Origin: Naasia lichenicola
GTDB taxonomy: Bacteria > Actinomycetota > Actinomycetes > Actinomycetales > Microbacteriaceae
Assembly: GCF_004801885.1 (NCBI RefSeq)
Contig: NZ_SSSM01000005.1
Coordinates: 682,001 to 746,000 of the forward strand
Length of the DNA stretch: 64,000 nt
Direction: 5' to 3'
The translations under genes and the position numbers were made by a program. Shown here in pieces: positions 18,114 to 26,776 of this stretch (position 1 is its first letter; the number at the start of each line of letters is the position of its first letter). Below the pieces are notes generated by a model. The model had not been told where the DNA came from, ran no database searches, and worked only from the letters and a program-made list of their open reading frames with translations.

Positions 18114-18749
18114 ATGATCAACATCCCCACCGACCTGCCGTCGGAGCTCGTGCCGCTCTCCTGGCTGCTCGGCGTCTGGGAGGGCCCGGGGCTCGTCGAG
18201 TACACGATCGGCGACGACGTGGTCCGCCACTCGTTCAACCAGCGCGTCAGCTTCAGCCACGACGGACAGCCCTACCTCAACTACACGTCCAGCACCTGGC
18301 TGGCGGATGAGCAGGCAGAGGCCGCCGATCCACTGGGGACAGGCATCGTCGTCGGTGTGCCCCTTGCGTCCGAGGCGGGCTACTGGCGACTGTCCCGCAT
18401 GCTCGTCGAAGGCGATCCCGGGCCGGGAATGCTCCCGGGCGTCGGATCGCGCCCCTTCGGCACCGCGCAATCGGTCGAGACCCTGCGCAACTCGCATGGC
18501 GGCTTCGACATCCAGGTGAGCCTCGTGCATCCCACCGGCGTCAGCGAGCTTTACCTCGGGCAGGTCAAGGGTGCCCGGATCGACCTCGCCACCGATGCCG
18601 TGATGCGCACGCAGGGCGCCAAGGACTATTCGGCGGCCACCCGCCTGTACGGCCTCGTCGAGGGTGATCTGCTCTGGGCATGGGACATCGCGGCTCTCGG
18701 CCAGGACCTGCGCACCCACTCGTCGGGACGGCTCTCCCGTGTCGACTGA
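18114..18749 (+). CDS. FABP/nitrobindin-family haem-binding protein
   Basis: A 211-residue beta-barrel protein of the actinobacterial FABP-like (DUF1794, nitrobindin) family. The family motif GVWEGPG is near residues 20-26. Family members bind haem in a small barrel and can isomerise peroxynitrite. The sequence contains an insert around residues 60-85 (ADEQAEAADPLGTG) that lengthens one loop. Its 3' end overlaps the start of the folate-binding YgfZ gene by 11 bases, a pairing that suggests shared expression; YgfZ works on iron-sulfur clusters. Confidence 0.78.
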   Translation: MINIPTDLPSELVPLSWLLGVWEGPGLVEYTIGDDVVRHSFNQRVSFSHDGQPYLNYTSSTWLADEQAEAADPLGTGIVVGVPLASEAGYWRLSRMLVEGDPGPGMLPGVGSRPFGTAQSVETLRNSHGGFDIQVSLVHPTGVSELYLGQVKGARIDLATDAVMRTQGAKDYSAATRLYGLVEGDLLWAWDIAALGQDLRTHSSGRLSRVD

Positions 18750-19917
18750 CGCGCCGGCCGATACTCCGGCGGACGCCACCGACCCCTCCGTGGGAGCCGG
18801 CGCCAGCCCGCTGCTCGGGCTGCCCGCAGCCGTTGCGGCAGAGGGTATCGACTCCGGCGTCGTCGCGCACTACGGCAACCCGCTCGGCGAGCAGAGGCTG
18901 CTCGCCTCCGGAACGGCGCTCGCGCAGGTCGCCCGCGGTGTCGTGACCGTCAGCGGGCCCGATCGACTCAGCTGGCTCGACTCGCTCACCAGCCAGAGCA
19001 TCGCCCGCCTCGCCCCCGGGGAATCCGCTGAGTCCCTGCTGCTCGACCCGCAGGGCAGGGTCGAGCACGACATCCGCATCGTCGACGACGGCGTCACCGC
19101 CTGGCTGATCCTCGAGCGCCCGCAGACCGCCGCGCTCGCCGCGTTCCTCAGCCGGATGCGCTTCATGCTGCGTGTCGAGATCGCGGACGTCAGCGACCAG
19201 CACGCGGTGATCGGGTCGCTCGATGCCGATCTCGCCCGCCGGATCCTCGGCGACGATGTGATCGTCAGCTGGCAGGACCCGTGGCGCACCGGCTCGATCG
19301 GCGGCGTCTCCTACGCACGTGCCGCCGCCGAGCACCCGGGGGCCGATTGGACGTGGTCCGAGACCGTCGTCCCCGTCGGTGCACTCGACCGCCTCGCCGC
19401 CGCGGTCATCGGAGCCGAGGTGCGGGTCGCAGGATCCCTCGCGGTCGACGCGCTGCGCATCGCCGCCTGGCGTCCCCGGCTCGGCGTGGACACCGACGAG
19501 CGCACCATCCCGCACGAGCTCGACTGGCTCCGCAGCGCTGTCCACCTCAGCAAGGGCTGCTACCGCGGACAGGAGACCGTCGCGAAGGTGCACAACCTCG
19601 GCAGGCCCCCGCGACGGATCGTCATGCTCGACCTCGACGGCTCCGAGGGCATCGTCGTTCCGGCGGGAGCCCCGGTGCTCGCGCTTCGCCAGGGCGAGCA
19701 GGTCGAAGCGGGCGCCATCACCTCCAGCGCGATCCACTACGAGCTCGGTCCCATCGCGCTCGCCGTCATCCGCCGCGCCGTCGATCCCGACGAGATCCTC
19801 ACCGTCGTCGCCGACGGCGCCTCGATCGCCGCCCGCCAGGAGATCATCGTGCCGGCGGACGCGGGTCCCGCCGTCACCGACATCCCTCGTCTGCCCCGCC
19901 TCGGCCGCCCCGCGTGA
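18739..19917 (+). CDS. ygfZ: YgfZ-type folate-binding protein (iron-sulfur cluster repair)
   Basis: A 392-residue protein with the GcvT-like tetrahydrofolate-binding fold. The YgfZ hallmark K-G-C-Y-x-G-Q-E is present as KGCYRGQETVAKV, with the cysteine that defines the family. YgfZ supports assembly or repair of some Fe-S enzymes, notably under oxidative stress. The GTG at 18739, overlapping the FABP gene, is chosen over an upstream ATG lying deep inside that gene; the first 25 or so residues are a low-complexity Asp/Pro/Ala leader. A palindromic repeat begins four bases after the stop. Confidence 0.88.
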   Translation: MSTDAPADTPADATDPSVGAGASPLLGLPAAVAAEGIDSGVVAHYGNPLGEQRLLASGTALAQVARGVVTVSGPDRLSWLDSLTSQSIARLAPGESAESLLLDPQGRVEHDIRIVDDGVTAWLILERPQTAALAAFLSRMRFMLRVEIADVSDQHAVIGSLDADLARRILGDDVIVSWQDPWRTGSIGGVSYARAAAEHPGADWTWSETVVPVGALDRLAAAVIGAEVRVAGSLAVDALRIAAWRPRLGVDTDERTIPHELDWLRSAVHLSKGCYRGQETVAKVHNLGRPPRRIVMLDLDGSEGIVVPAGAPVLALRQGEQVEAGAITSSAIHYELGPIALAVIRRAVDPDEILTVVADGASIAARQEIIVPADAGPAVTDIPRLPRLGRPA

Positions 19918-19920
19918 GCG

Positions 19921-19979
19921 CCGAATTGCCACTTCCGGCTCCCACGACCGCCGCTTAGGAGCCGAAGGTGGCAACTCGG
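19921..19979. repeat. Palindromic repeat, family B copy 1, containing the next gene's ribosome site and start
   Basis: Arms of 22 bp (19921-19942 and 19958-19979) pair with three mismatches; the core is TTGCCACTTCC. The right arm contains AGGAG (19957-19961) and the GTG start at 19968 of the FUSC gene. Related in plan and in the TGCCACTT core to 47320-47376. Confidence 0.78.
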
Positions 19980-21059
19980 ACGGCGCTCGCCGGGGTTCGG
20001 CCTGCGATCGAGAGGTCGCTGTCGCGGACCGTCGCGTCTCTGCCGGCCGTGCTGCAGATCGCGGGAGCCGCCACCGCTGGCTACGCCATCGCCCACTTCG
20101 CGCTCGGGCATCCCACCCCGATCTTCTCCTCGACCGTCGCGATCACCGCGCTCGGCTTCTCGCGCGACGCCCGTCCGATCCGCGTCGCCGAGACCGCGCT
20201 GGGCATCATCCTCGGGATCGTCCTCGCCGACCTGCTGCTGCTCGGCATCGGACGGGGCTGGTGGCAGCTGTTCGTGGTTCTCGCCGTCACCTTCCTGGCC
20301 GCTCGTCTGCTGTCGCCGAGTGTGGGCTTCGCGGCGGCGGCCGGCGTGCAGTCCGCCCTCGTGACCCTCTTCCCCGTGGTGAGCGGCCAGGAGTTCACCC
20401 GAGTCCTCGACGGACTTATCGGCGGCGCCGTCGCGCTGGTGGCGACGGCGCTGATCCCGCGCGATCCGAGGCGTGCGGCGCTGCGGGACGCCCGGCTGCT
20501 GTTCGATGAGTGCACCGAGTCGCTCGCGGCGATCACTGCAGCCCTGAGGATCGCGGACGCCGACACGGCCGTGCGGGCGCTGTCCCGACTGCGGGGGACG
20601 CAGCCGCTGGTCGATGCGTGGTCGACCTCGCTCGAGTCCGGGGCCGCGGTGGCGCGGATCTCGCCGTTCCTTCGCCGGCATCTCGCGGACTTCGACCGTC
20701 AGCGTCGGGTGCAGCGGGGGATGGACCTCGCCACCCGCAACCTCCGGATCATCGCGCGCCGAGTCGAGTTCCTCGTGCCGGACGGCCGGGAGCGGCCCGA
20801 GCTCGCGGAGCTGCTCGGCACGATCTCGGAGTGCATCACGCTGCTCGGTCGGGCGCTGCGCACCCCCAGCCTGTTCGAGGTCGCCCGGCGCGATCTCACC
20901 GTGCTCGCCAAGCACCTGCATCCCGCGCTGCTGGACGAGCCGTCGATCAGCGAGACGATGGTGCTCGTCCTGATCCGCCCGCTGATCGTCGACCTGCTGA
21001 CGGCGACGGGCATGGACGAGGACGACGCCCGCGCTCTCCTCCCGCCCCTCCCCGCCTGA
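19968..21059 (+). CDS. FUSC-family membrane protein
   Basis: A 363-residue protein. Residues 20-160 form a bundle of five or six hydrophobic segments typical of the FUSC (fusaric acid resistance / aromatic acid exporter) family; the rest is a helical cytosolic domain of about 200 residues. The start is a GTG at 19968 with AGGAG six bases upstream, both inside the right arm of a 22-bp palindrome, so folding of the mRNA would hide the start. The role is probably export or membrane stress tolerance; the substrate is unknown. Confidence 0.8.
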   Translation: MATRTALAGVRPAIERSLSRTVASLPAVLQIAGAATAGYAIAHFALGHPTPIFSSTVAITALGFSRDARPIRVAETALGIILGIVLADLLLLGIGRGWWQLFVVLAVTFLAARLLSPSVGFAAAAGVQSALVTLFPVVSGQEFTRVLDGLIGGAVALVATALIPRDPRRAALRDARLLFDECTESLAAITAALRIADADTAVRALSRLRGTQPLVDAWSTSLESGAAVARISPFLRRHLADFDRQRRVQRGMDLATRNLRIIARRVEFLVPDGRERPELAELLGTISECITLLGRALRTPSLFEVARRDLTVLAKHLHPALLDEPSISETMVLVLIRPLIVDLLTATGMDEDDARALLPPLPA

Positions 21060-21064
21060 TCCTT

Positions 21065-21247
21065 CCTACGTTCCGGCCCCGGTACCTACGGAATTTCGCG
21101 CACATCCGCCGCCTTCGCATGGAGGACCTGATCCGAGACGCCCGGCCGGAATATGCGAAGCGGCGGTCCCGGCCTGCGAGCCGTGATCATGTGCTCGAAA
21201 CCGGCGAGCGTGCTGGTAATTCCGTGCACATTCGGCCGGAACGTAGG
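21065..21247. repeat. 183-bp element with 14-bp perfect terminal inverted repeats, family C
   Basis: CCTACGTTCCGGCC (21065-21078) is repeated inverted as GGCCGGAACGTAGG (21234-21247). Inside, CCGCCGCCTTCGCAT pairs with ATGCGAAGCGGCGG, and TGTGCTCGAAA and AATTCCGTGCACAT match the short copy at 16686. It carries no gene and fills the gap between two convergent genes. Confidence 0.8.
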
Positions 21248-21250
21248 AAT

Positions 21251-22024
21251 TCAGCGGGGGGCGACCTCGGGCCAGGGGAGGGTGAGCTCGCCGAGGCGGC
21301 GGCGACGCGGGGGAGTCAGCACGGTCCAGCCGTGATCGGAGAGGCGACGGACGGTCTCGAGCCAGCGCTGCTGCGCGCCGAACTCCGCGTATCCCGCCGT
21401 GTGCGCCCACAGCCGATCGAGGTCGGCGATCAGCGCGTGGATGCGCTCGCCCGGGACATTGCGGTGGATGAGCGCCTTCGGCAGCCGCTCCTCCACGATG
21501 CCAGGACGCTCCAACTCGGCCAGTCGAAGCGAGATCGTGAAGGTCTGGGGGCCGGAGGAGTCGAGCGCGACCCAGCTCGCGATCCGTCCGATCTCGTTGC
21601 TCGTCCCGTCGACGACGAGCCCGCCGGGCGCCAGCCGCGACGCCATCAGCGCCCAGGCAGCGGCGACCTCGGATTCGTCGTACTGGCGCAGCACATTGAG
21701 CGCTCGGATGACCGTCGCACGCTCGCCGCGGGGGAGCGGAACCTCGAAGCCGCCGCGGGCGAAGCTGAGGCCGTCCCGCTCGAACGGCATGGCGGCGGCG
21801 ACCCGGTTGGGATCGATCTCGAGGCCGACGACGCGGGTGAGCGGGTTGGCCCGTCGGAGCCGGTCGAGCAGCTCGGATGCCGTCCAATGGGCGGCTCCGT
21901 AGCCGAGATCGACGACCAGCGGACGCTCGGCGGCGGCGAATGCGGACGACGCGGCGATCCATCGGTCGACGCGTCGCAGCCGGTTGGTTCCGGTCGTTCC
22001 GCGGGTGATCCGCCCTTCGGGCAT
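21251..22024 (-). CDS. Class I SAM-dependent methyltransferase-like protein
   Basis: A protein of about 257 residues. [14 protein letters not shown] resembles motif I of Rossmann methyltransferases, followed by [11 protein letters not shown] (motif II, acidic residue at the strand end) and [13 protein letters not shown] later. The ATG at 22024 ([20 protein letters not shown]) is preferred; another at 22045 is seven codons upstream and overlaps the start of gpmA. The target is unknown. It is divergent from gpmA with only 19 bp between start codons, so both promoters must lie within or beside the opposite gene. Confidence 0.75.
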   Translation of the reverse strand: MPEGRITRGTTGTNRLRRVDRWIAASSAFAAAERPLVVDLGYGAAHWTASELLDRLRRANPLTRVVGLEIDPNRVAAAMPFERDGLSFARGGFEVPLPRGERATVIRALNVLRQYDESEVAAAWALMASRLAPGGLVVDGTSNEIGRIASWVALDSSGPQTFTISLRLAELERPGIVEERLPKALIHRNVPGERIHALIADLDRLWAHTAGYAEFGAQQRWLETVRRLSDHGWTVLTPPRRRRLGELTLPWPEVAPR

Positions 22025-22043
22025 GACCAATAAGGTAGGGGAC

Positions 22044-22850
22044 ATGCCAGCTCCGTACACGCTCGTCCTCCTCCGACACGGCCACAGCGAGTGGAACGAG
22101 AAGGGCCTCTTCACCGGCTGGGTCGACGCGAATCTCACTGAGAAGGGCATCGCGGAGGGCAAGCGCGCCGGCGAGCTGATCCGCGACGCCGAGATCAAGC
22201 CCGACATCCTCTACACGTCGCTGCTGACCCGCGCGATCCAGACCGCCAACTTCGCCCTCACCGAGGCGGACCGGCTGTGGATCGAGACCAAGCGCACCTG
22301 GCGGCTCAACGAGCGCCACTACGGAGCCCTGCAGGGCAAGGACAAGGCGGCCACGCTCGCCGAGTACGGTCCCGAGCAGTTCCAGACCTGGCGCCGCTCC
22401 TTCGACGTGCCGCCGCCCCCCATCGACGACGACGACGAGTTCTCCCAGGCGCACGACCCGCGCTATGCGGGCCTCGGCCCCGATCTGCCCAAGACCGAGG
22501 CGCTGTCCAACGTCATCGACCGGATGCTCCCGTACTGGGAGATCGAGATCAAGCCGCAGCTGCGCGCCGGCCGCACGGTGCTCGTCGTCGCGCACGGCAA
22601 CTCGCTGCGTGCGCTCGTCAAGCATCTCGACGGCATCACCGACGCCGACATCGCCGAGCTCAACCTGCCGACCGGCATCCCACTGGTCTACAAGCTCGAC
22701 GAGAACTACAAGCCCGAGGTCCGCCTCGGGGAGTACCTCGACCCCGACGCGGCGGCAGCCGGCGCCGCGGCCGTGGCGGCCCAGGGCAAGAAGGCTCCCA
22801 TCGACGGCAGCGACGAGGCTCCGTCCAGCCCCGCCGAGCACACTCGCTGA
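22044..22850 (+). CDS. gpmA: 2,3-bisphosphoglycerate-dependent phosphoglycerate mutase
   Basis: A 268-residue glycolytic enzyme interconverting 3- and 2-phosphoglycerate. The phosphohistidine is in [18 protein letters not shown] near the N-terminus, and the second catalytic histidine is in [14 protein letters not shown]. It follows the long dPGM plan, with an Ala/Ser-rich tail of about 20 residues. The ATG at 22044 is fixed by homology; TAAGGT seven bases before it fits a leaderless mRNA. Confidence 0.96.
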   Translation: MPAPYTLVLLRHGHSEWNEKGLFTGWVDANLTEKGIAEGKRAGELIRDAEIKPDILYTSLLTRAIQTANFALTEADRLWIETKRTWRLNERHYGALQGKDKAATLAEYGPEQFQTWRRSFDVPPPPIDDDDEFSQAHDPRYAGLGPDLPKTEALSNVIDRMLPYWEIEIKPQLRAGRTVLVVAHGNSLRALVKHLDGITDADIAELNLPTGIPLVYKLDENYKPEVRLGEYLDPDAAAAGAAAVAAQGKKAPIDGSDEAPSSPAEHTR

Positions 22851-22866
22851 CGCTCCGCGCTATGCG

Positions 22867-22910
22867 AAGCGGCTCCCTGCTGCGGAAGTGTCCGCAGCGG
22901 GGAGCCGCTT
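22867..22910 (+). terminator. Terminator hairpin after gpmA
   Basis: A 20-bp stem with one G-T wobble (AAGCGGCTCCCTGCTGCGGA and its partner) around AGTG, 17 bases after the gpmA stop. The tandem repeats begin immediately after it. Confidence 0.85.
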
Positions 22911-23006
22911 GTGTCGCGCTGAGCTTGTGTCGCGCTGAGCTTGTGTCGCGCTGAGCTTGTGTCGCGCTGAGCGTCTGTCGCGCTGAGCTTCTGTCGCGCT
23001 GAGCGT
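22911..23006. repeat. 16-bp tandem repeat array, six units
   Basis: GTGTCGCGCTGAGCTT repeats without gaps at 22911, 22927, 22943, 22959, 22975 and 22991; the first three are identical and the others vary at positions 1 and 15. It lies between the gpmA terminator and the phoU stop codon (23008-23010), so it abuts the convergent phoU end. Confidence 0.93.
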
Positions 23007-23007
23007 C

Positions 23008-23691
23008 TCAGACGGTGGCTGTGGTGGAGACCGTGGAGGAGACCGGCGGGACCGCCCAGTCGCCCGTCGCCAGGTACTGGACCTTCTTGGCGATGGAGAC
23101 CGCGTGGTCCGCGAAGCGCTCGTGGTACCGGGAGGCGAGGGTCGCGTCGACGGTGTCGACCGCCGCGCCCTTCCAGGTCTCGCCGAGCACCTTGTCGAAG
23201 ACGCTGAGGTGCAGGTCGTCGATCAGGTCGTCGTCGCTGCGGATCTGCTCGGCGAGGGCCATGTCCTCGGTGCGGAGCAGCTCGGTGAGCTTGAGGGCGA
23301 TCTCGGAGTCGAGACGGCCCATCTCCTTGAACGTGCCGCGCAGGCCCTTCGGCACGACCTTCTCGGGGAACCGGTAGCGGGCGAGCTGCGCGATGTGCGA
23401 GCTCATGTCGCCCATCCGCTCGAGCGAGGCGCTGATCCGCAGCGCGCTGACGACGATGCGCAGGTCGCGGGCGACCGGCTGCTGACGGGCGAGGATGTTG
23501 ATCGCCAGCTCGTCGAGCGTGAGTGCGAGCTCGTCGATCCGGTCGTCGTCGGCGATGACGCTCTCGGCCAGGGTGACATCGGACTCGTTGAACGCCCGCG
23601 TGGCGTTCGCGATGGAGGCGGCGACGAGCTCGGCGATGGTGACCAGGCCCTCACGCACTTCGGCGAGCTCTTGCTGGAACACTTCGCGCAT
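23008..23691 (-). CDS. phoU: Phosphate-specific transport regulator PhoU
   Basis: A 227-residue, all-helical PhoU with two three-helix repeats. It restrains the phosphate sensor kinase when Pst is saturated. The start MREVFQQELAEVREGL and the ERMGDMSSHIAQLARYR segment, which holds a family ExxxD metal-binding pattern, are clear. It is divergent from senX3, with a four-unit PHO-box-like array between, so PhoU and its kinase are probably controlled by the same site. Confidence 0.93.
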   Translation of the reverse strand: MREVFQQELAEVREGLVTIAELVAASIANATRAFNESDVTLAESVIADDDRIDELALTLDELAINILARQQPVARDLRIVVSALRISASLERMGDMSSHIAQLARYRFPEKVVPKGLRGTFKEMGRLDSEIALKLTELLRTEDMALAEQIRSDDDLIDDLHLSVFDKVLGETWKGAAVDTVDATLASRYHERFADHAVSIAKKVQYLATGDWAVPPVSSTVSTTATV

Positions 23692-23765
23692 GTGTGGGTC
23701 CTCCCCAGAAGGCCGCGCGGAAGATCCGGCGGTGCGTTATACGACTGGCGAGTCTTTCCGGCCCA

Positions 23766-23805
23766 GGTTAACGGCCGGTGCCGGGACGCTGAACGGAAGC
23801 CGAAC
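23766..23805. promoter_or_regulatory. Four-unit PHO box between phoU and senX3
   Basis: GGTTAAC, GGTGCCG, GCTGAAC and GCCGAAC start at 23766, 23777, 23788 and 23799, an exact 11-bp period. All resemble the GGTGAAC unit before pstS, though each is degenerate. The site could serve phoU, senX3-regX3 (autoregulation) or both. Confidence 0.72.
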
Positions 23806-23865
23806 TCGCGTCCCCCCAGGCCTGGGGGGCGCTCTTGTCGGGCGCCGATAGCTAGTGTAAGGCCC

Positions 23866-25182
23866 ATGGAATCAGCGTGGCTGGTGATCCTGGCCCTGCT
23901 GTTCGGTCTCGCCGTGGGCATCGGATTCACGCTCCTCTTCGTGGCGGCGCTGCGCCGCGGTGCGCAGGCGATCGACGCGGCCGGAGAAGAGCTCCCGGAC
24001 GGGATGCAGAGCATGCTCGACGCCCTCGAGGCGACGGGCGTGGTCCTCGGACCCTCGAACATGGTCATCGGCGCGTCCGCAGGCGCGCTCTCGCTGGGCC
24101 TCATCGAGGACCGCCGCCTCGTGCACGCGCCGCTCACCGCTGTCGTCGATCGTGCCCGTTCGGTCGGAGAGTCGGTGCAGGAAGAGGTGCTGCTCGCCCG
24201 TGGGCCGTTCGGCAACTCCAATCTCAGTGTGATCGCCCGCGCCTCCCTCCTCGGCTCCCGCTACGTGCTGCTGCAGGTGGACGACCGCACCGAGGGCGTC
24301 CGGCTCGACGAGATGCGTCGCGACTTCGTCGCCAACATCAGCCACGAGCTGAAGACGCCTATCGGCGCGGTCGGGCTCCTCGCCGAGGCGCTCAGCTCCG
24401 CTGCGGACGAGCCGGAGCTCGTCCGCCGTTTCGCGGATCGGCTGACCACCGAGGCCGACCGGCTCACCCGCATCACGCGGGAGATCATCGAGCTCTCGCG
24501 ACTCCAATCGGCGGACCCGCTCACCGACGCGGAGCTGGTGGACGTCGACCACATCGTGGCCAGCGCCATCGACCAGAACGCCGTGGCCGCGGAGGCGGGC
24601 GGGGTGCGGCTCGTCCGAGGCGGCGACAAGCGCAGCACGGTCATCGGCGACGAGGCGCTGCTCATCGTGGCCCTGCACAACCTGATCGCCAATGCCATCC
24701 AGTACTCGTCCCGCGGCGCGCGGATCGGCATCGGCGTGCGCGCGGGCGACGAGCTCGTCGAGATCGCCGTCACCGATCAGGGGATCGGCATCGCCGCCGA
24801 GGACCTCGAGCGGGTGTTCGAGCGCTTCTACCGCGTGGATCAGGCGCGGTCGCGCAACACCGGCGGCACCGGCCTGGGCCTGAGCATCGTCAAGCACGTC
24901 GTCCAGAACCACGGGGGCGAGGTGGCCGTCTGGTCCCAGCGCGGACGAGGATCCACCTTCACCGTGCGACTGCCGCGTGGGCTGCGGCCGAGTTCCGCCG
25001 AGCCCGCCCTCCTCGATCCAGTGGTGTTCGACACCGCCTCGCTCGACCGGATCAGCGTCTCGGCGACGGCGCCCAGCGCCTCATCCGCCGTTCACCCCGG
25101 TTCCACCGCGGTTCCCACCGCCGCCGACGCATCGACCGCCCAGCTCACCCGCGGCCACGCCGCCGGAACGGAGAACCCATGA
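23866..25182 (+). CDS. senX3: Phosphate-sensing histidine kinase SenX3
   Basis: A 438-residue kinase. One or two N-terminal helices (residues 3-30) anchor it, a PAS-like domain follows (50-140), then the dimerisation domain with phosphorylated H160 (NISHELKTP) and a HATPase domain with N, G1 (VTDQGIGIA) and G2 (GGTGLGLSIV) boxes. The last 50 residues are an unstructured Ser/Ala/Thr tail. TAGTGT lies seven bases before the ATG, indicating leaderless expression. The stop overlaps the regX3 start (ATGA). Confidence 0.93.
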   Translation: MESAWLVILALLFGLAVGIGFTLLFVAALRRGAQAIDAAGEELPDGMQSMLDALEATGVVLGPSNMVIGASAGALSLGLIEDRRLVHAPLTAVVDRARSVGESVQEEVLLARGPFGNSNLSVIARASLLGSRYVLLQVDDRTEGVRLDEMRRDFVANISHELKTPIGAVGLLAEALSSAADEPELVRRFADRLTTEADRLTRITREIIELSRLQSADPLTDAELVDVDHIVASAIDQNAVAAEAGGVRLVRGGDKRSTVIGDEALLIVALHNLIANAIQYSSRGARIGIGVRAGDELVEIAVTDQGIGIAAEDLERVFERFYRVDQARSRNTGGTGLGLSIVKHVVQNHGGEVAVWSQRGRGSTFTVRLPRGLRPSSAEPALLDPVVFDTASLDRISVSATAPSASSAVHPGSTAVPTAADASTAQLTRGHAAGTENP

Positions 25183-25868
25183 CCAGGATCCTGCTCGTCG
25201 AAGACGAGCCGGCTCTCAGCGAGCCGCTCGCCTTCCTGCTCGGCCGGGAGGGCTACGAGGTGGCCGTCGCCGCGGACGGCCCGTCGGCGCTCTCGGAGTT
25301 CGGCCGCTCGGGCGCGGATCTGGTGCTGCTCGATCTCATGCTGCCCGGACTCCCCGGCACCGAGGTCTGTCGTGAGATCCGTGCCACCTCCGCGGTTCCG
25401 ATCATCATGCTGACGGCCAAGGACTCGGAGGTCGACATCGTCGTGGGCCTCGAGCTGGGCGCCGACGACTACGTGACGAAGCCCTATTCCACGCGGGAGC
25501 TGCTCGCCCGCATCCGCGCCGTGCTCCGCCGACAGGTCGAGCCCGCAGGCCCCGACGGGATGATCGAGGTCGGTCCCGTCCGGATGGACGTCGACCGGCA
25601 CATCGTCACGGTCAACGGCCGGGAGACGCCCATGCCGCTCAAGGAATTCGACCTTCTCGAGGTGCTGCTCCGCAACGCCGGACGCGTGCTCACCCGCGGC
25701 CAGCTGATCGACCGGGTGTGGGGCTCCGACTACTTCGGGGACACCAAGACCCTCGACGTGCACATCAAGCGCATCCGCGGAAAGGTCGAGGACTCGCCGT
25801 CGGAGCCGACCCTGCTGGTCACCGTGCGCGGGCTCGGCTACCGGGTGGAGGACCTGCCGCCGGCCTGA
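25179..25868 (+). CDS. regX3: Phosphate response regulator RegX3
   Basis: A 229-residue OmpR-family regulator. The receiver has E8/D9 and the phosphorylated D52 (VLLDLMLPG), T and K switch residues in MLTAKD and YVTKPYS. The winged-helix DNA-binding domain ends in VTVRGLGYRVEDLPPA. It is partner of SenX3 and the probable reader of the 11-bp repeats found before pstS, ppk1 and phoU. A good terminator follows 20 bases after the stop. Confidence 0.94.
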   Translation: MTRILLVEDEPALSEPLAFLLGREGYEVAVAADGPSALSEFGRSGADLVLLDLMLPGLPGTEVCREIRATSAVPIIMLTAKDSEVDIVVGLELGADDYVTKPYSTRELLARIRAVLRRQVEPAGPDGMIEVGPVRMDVDRHIVTVNGRETPMPLKEFDLLEVLLRNAGRVLTRGQLIDRVWGSDYFGDTKTLDVHIKRIRGKVEDSPSEPTLLVTVRGLGYRVEDLPPA

Positions 25869-25888
25869 GCCCATGACGTCTGAACGCG

Positions 25889-25925
25889 GAAGAGGGTGCC
25901 GATCCCATGGATCGGCACCCTCTTC
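25889..25925. terminator. Terminator after senX3-regX3
   Basis: Stem GAAGAGGGTGCCGATCC paired with GGATCGGCACCCTCTTC around CAT. It sits between regX3 and the convergent lipoprotein gene and may serve both. Confidence 0.87.
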
Positions 25926-25970
25926 GCATCCGACGGGCTCATCGGAGTCGGATCAGTAACTCTCTTCGAC

Positions 25971-26600
25971 TCAGCCGACGCTCGTGTCGTCGGTGTCAGG
26001 GTCGGTGGTCACGCCCTCTGTGCCGGACGTGTCGTCGGGGACCGGCGTCTCCGTGGGGGCGGGGGTCTCGATGATCGTGGGCGTCGGAGTGGGTGTGGGG
26101 GTCGGCGTCGGCGAAGGGCTGGGGGTGAGGCTGGTGTAGGTGCCCAGCGTGCCGTCCAGCACAGGCACCTGGAGCTCCTGGCCCTCTGCATTGCCGCTCT
26201 GGAAGTAGAGCGGCAGCAGTGCGCCCGCCGGCGCCTCGATGTCTTCGAGCACGACCTGCGAGCCGGTGCCGCCGCCGATCTGGGTGATGCTGTTGGCGGC
26301 TGCGAAGACCGTGGTGGTGGCCCGAGTCGAGCCCGAGTCGTACTGGATCTCCAGCGTCCGGATGGTGTCGGTCGAGTTGACGACCGAGACCACGAGGGAC
26401 GCCCGCGTGCCATCGGTGGTGACCAGGAGCGCGTTGCGCACCTCGAGATTGCCCAGATTGCCGCTCACGCCGTCGCTCGGGTCGTAGCGCTCGAGCGTCG
26501 TCTGGGGGCTGATGAAGTTGCAGGCGGTCAATCCGCTGAGGACTGCTCCGGCCAGGGCGATCGAGACGACAGCGCGTACTCCGACTCCGCGCGATCTCAC
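25971..26600 (-). CDS. Secreted lipoprotein with Pro/Thr-rich tail
   Basis: A 209-residue protein with a lipoprotein signal (LSGLTAC, cysteine at 27), then a beta-rich domain of about 130 residues (NALLVTTDGTRASLVVSVVN) and a Pro/Thr repeat region near residue 155-185. The GTG at 26600 is preferred because CGGAGG lies six bases upstream; an in-frame GTG thirteen codons earlier lacks one. It resembles a conserved lipoprotein family of Microbacteriaceae found next to carD. No enzymatic motif is visible. Confidence 0.75.
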   Translation of the reverse strand: MRSRGVGVRAVVSIALAGAVLSGLTACNFISPQTTLERYDPSDGVSGNLGNLEVRNALLVTTDGTRASLVVSVVNSTDTIRTLEIQYDSGSTRATTTVFAAANSITQIGGGTGSQVVLEDIEAPAGALLPLYFQSGNAEGQELQVPVLDGTLGTYTSLTPSPSPTPTPTPTPTPTIIETPAPTETPVPDDTSGTEGVTTDPDTDDTSVG

Positions 26601-26776
26601 GATGGGCCTCCGATTCACCGGGTGTGGAACAGGGAACAGCTGGGTGTTCGGAAGCACTGCGCGCCCCCTCCAGCCATCCGAAGCCTATCGCATGGGGGGT
26701 GCCCGGCTCGGGCTGACCGGAGGCTTGTCGGCCCCTCTGTGCTAGAATCTAGGCCGGTCGAAAGGACTCATCACCC

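Noticed and set aside
22911-23006. Possible CRISPR array
   Set aside because: Units are 16 bp and directly joined, with no spacers and no cas genes.
23104-23865. Upstream extension of senX3 by 254 codons
   Set aside because: It runs antisense through phoU; the helix and PAS domain of the kinase begin at 23866, with a leaderless promoter just before.
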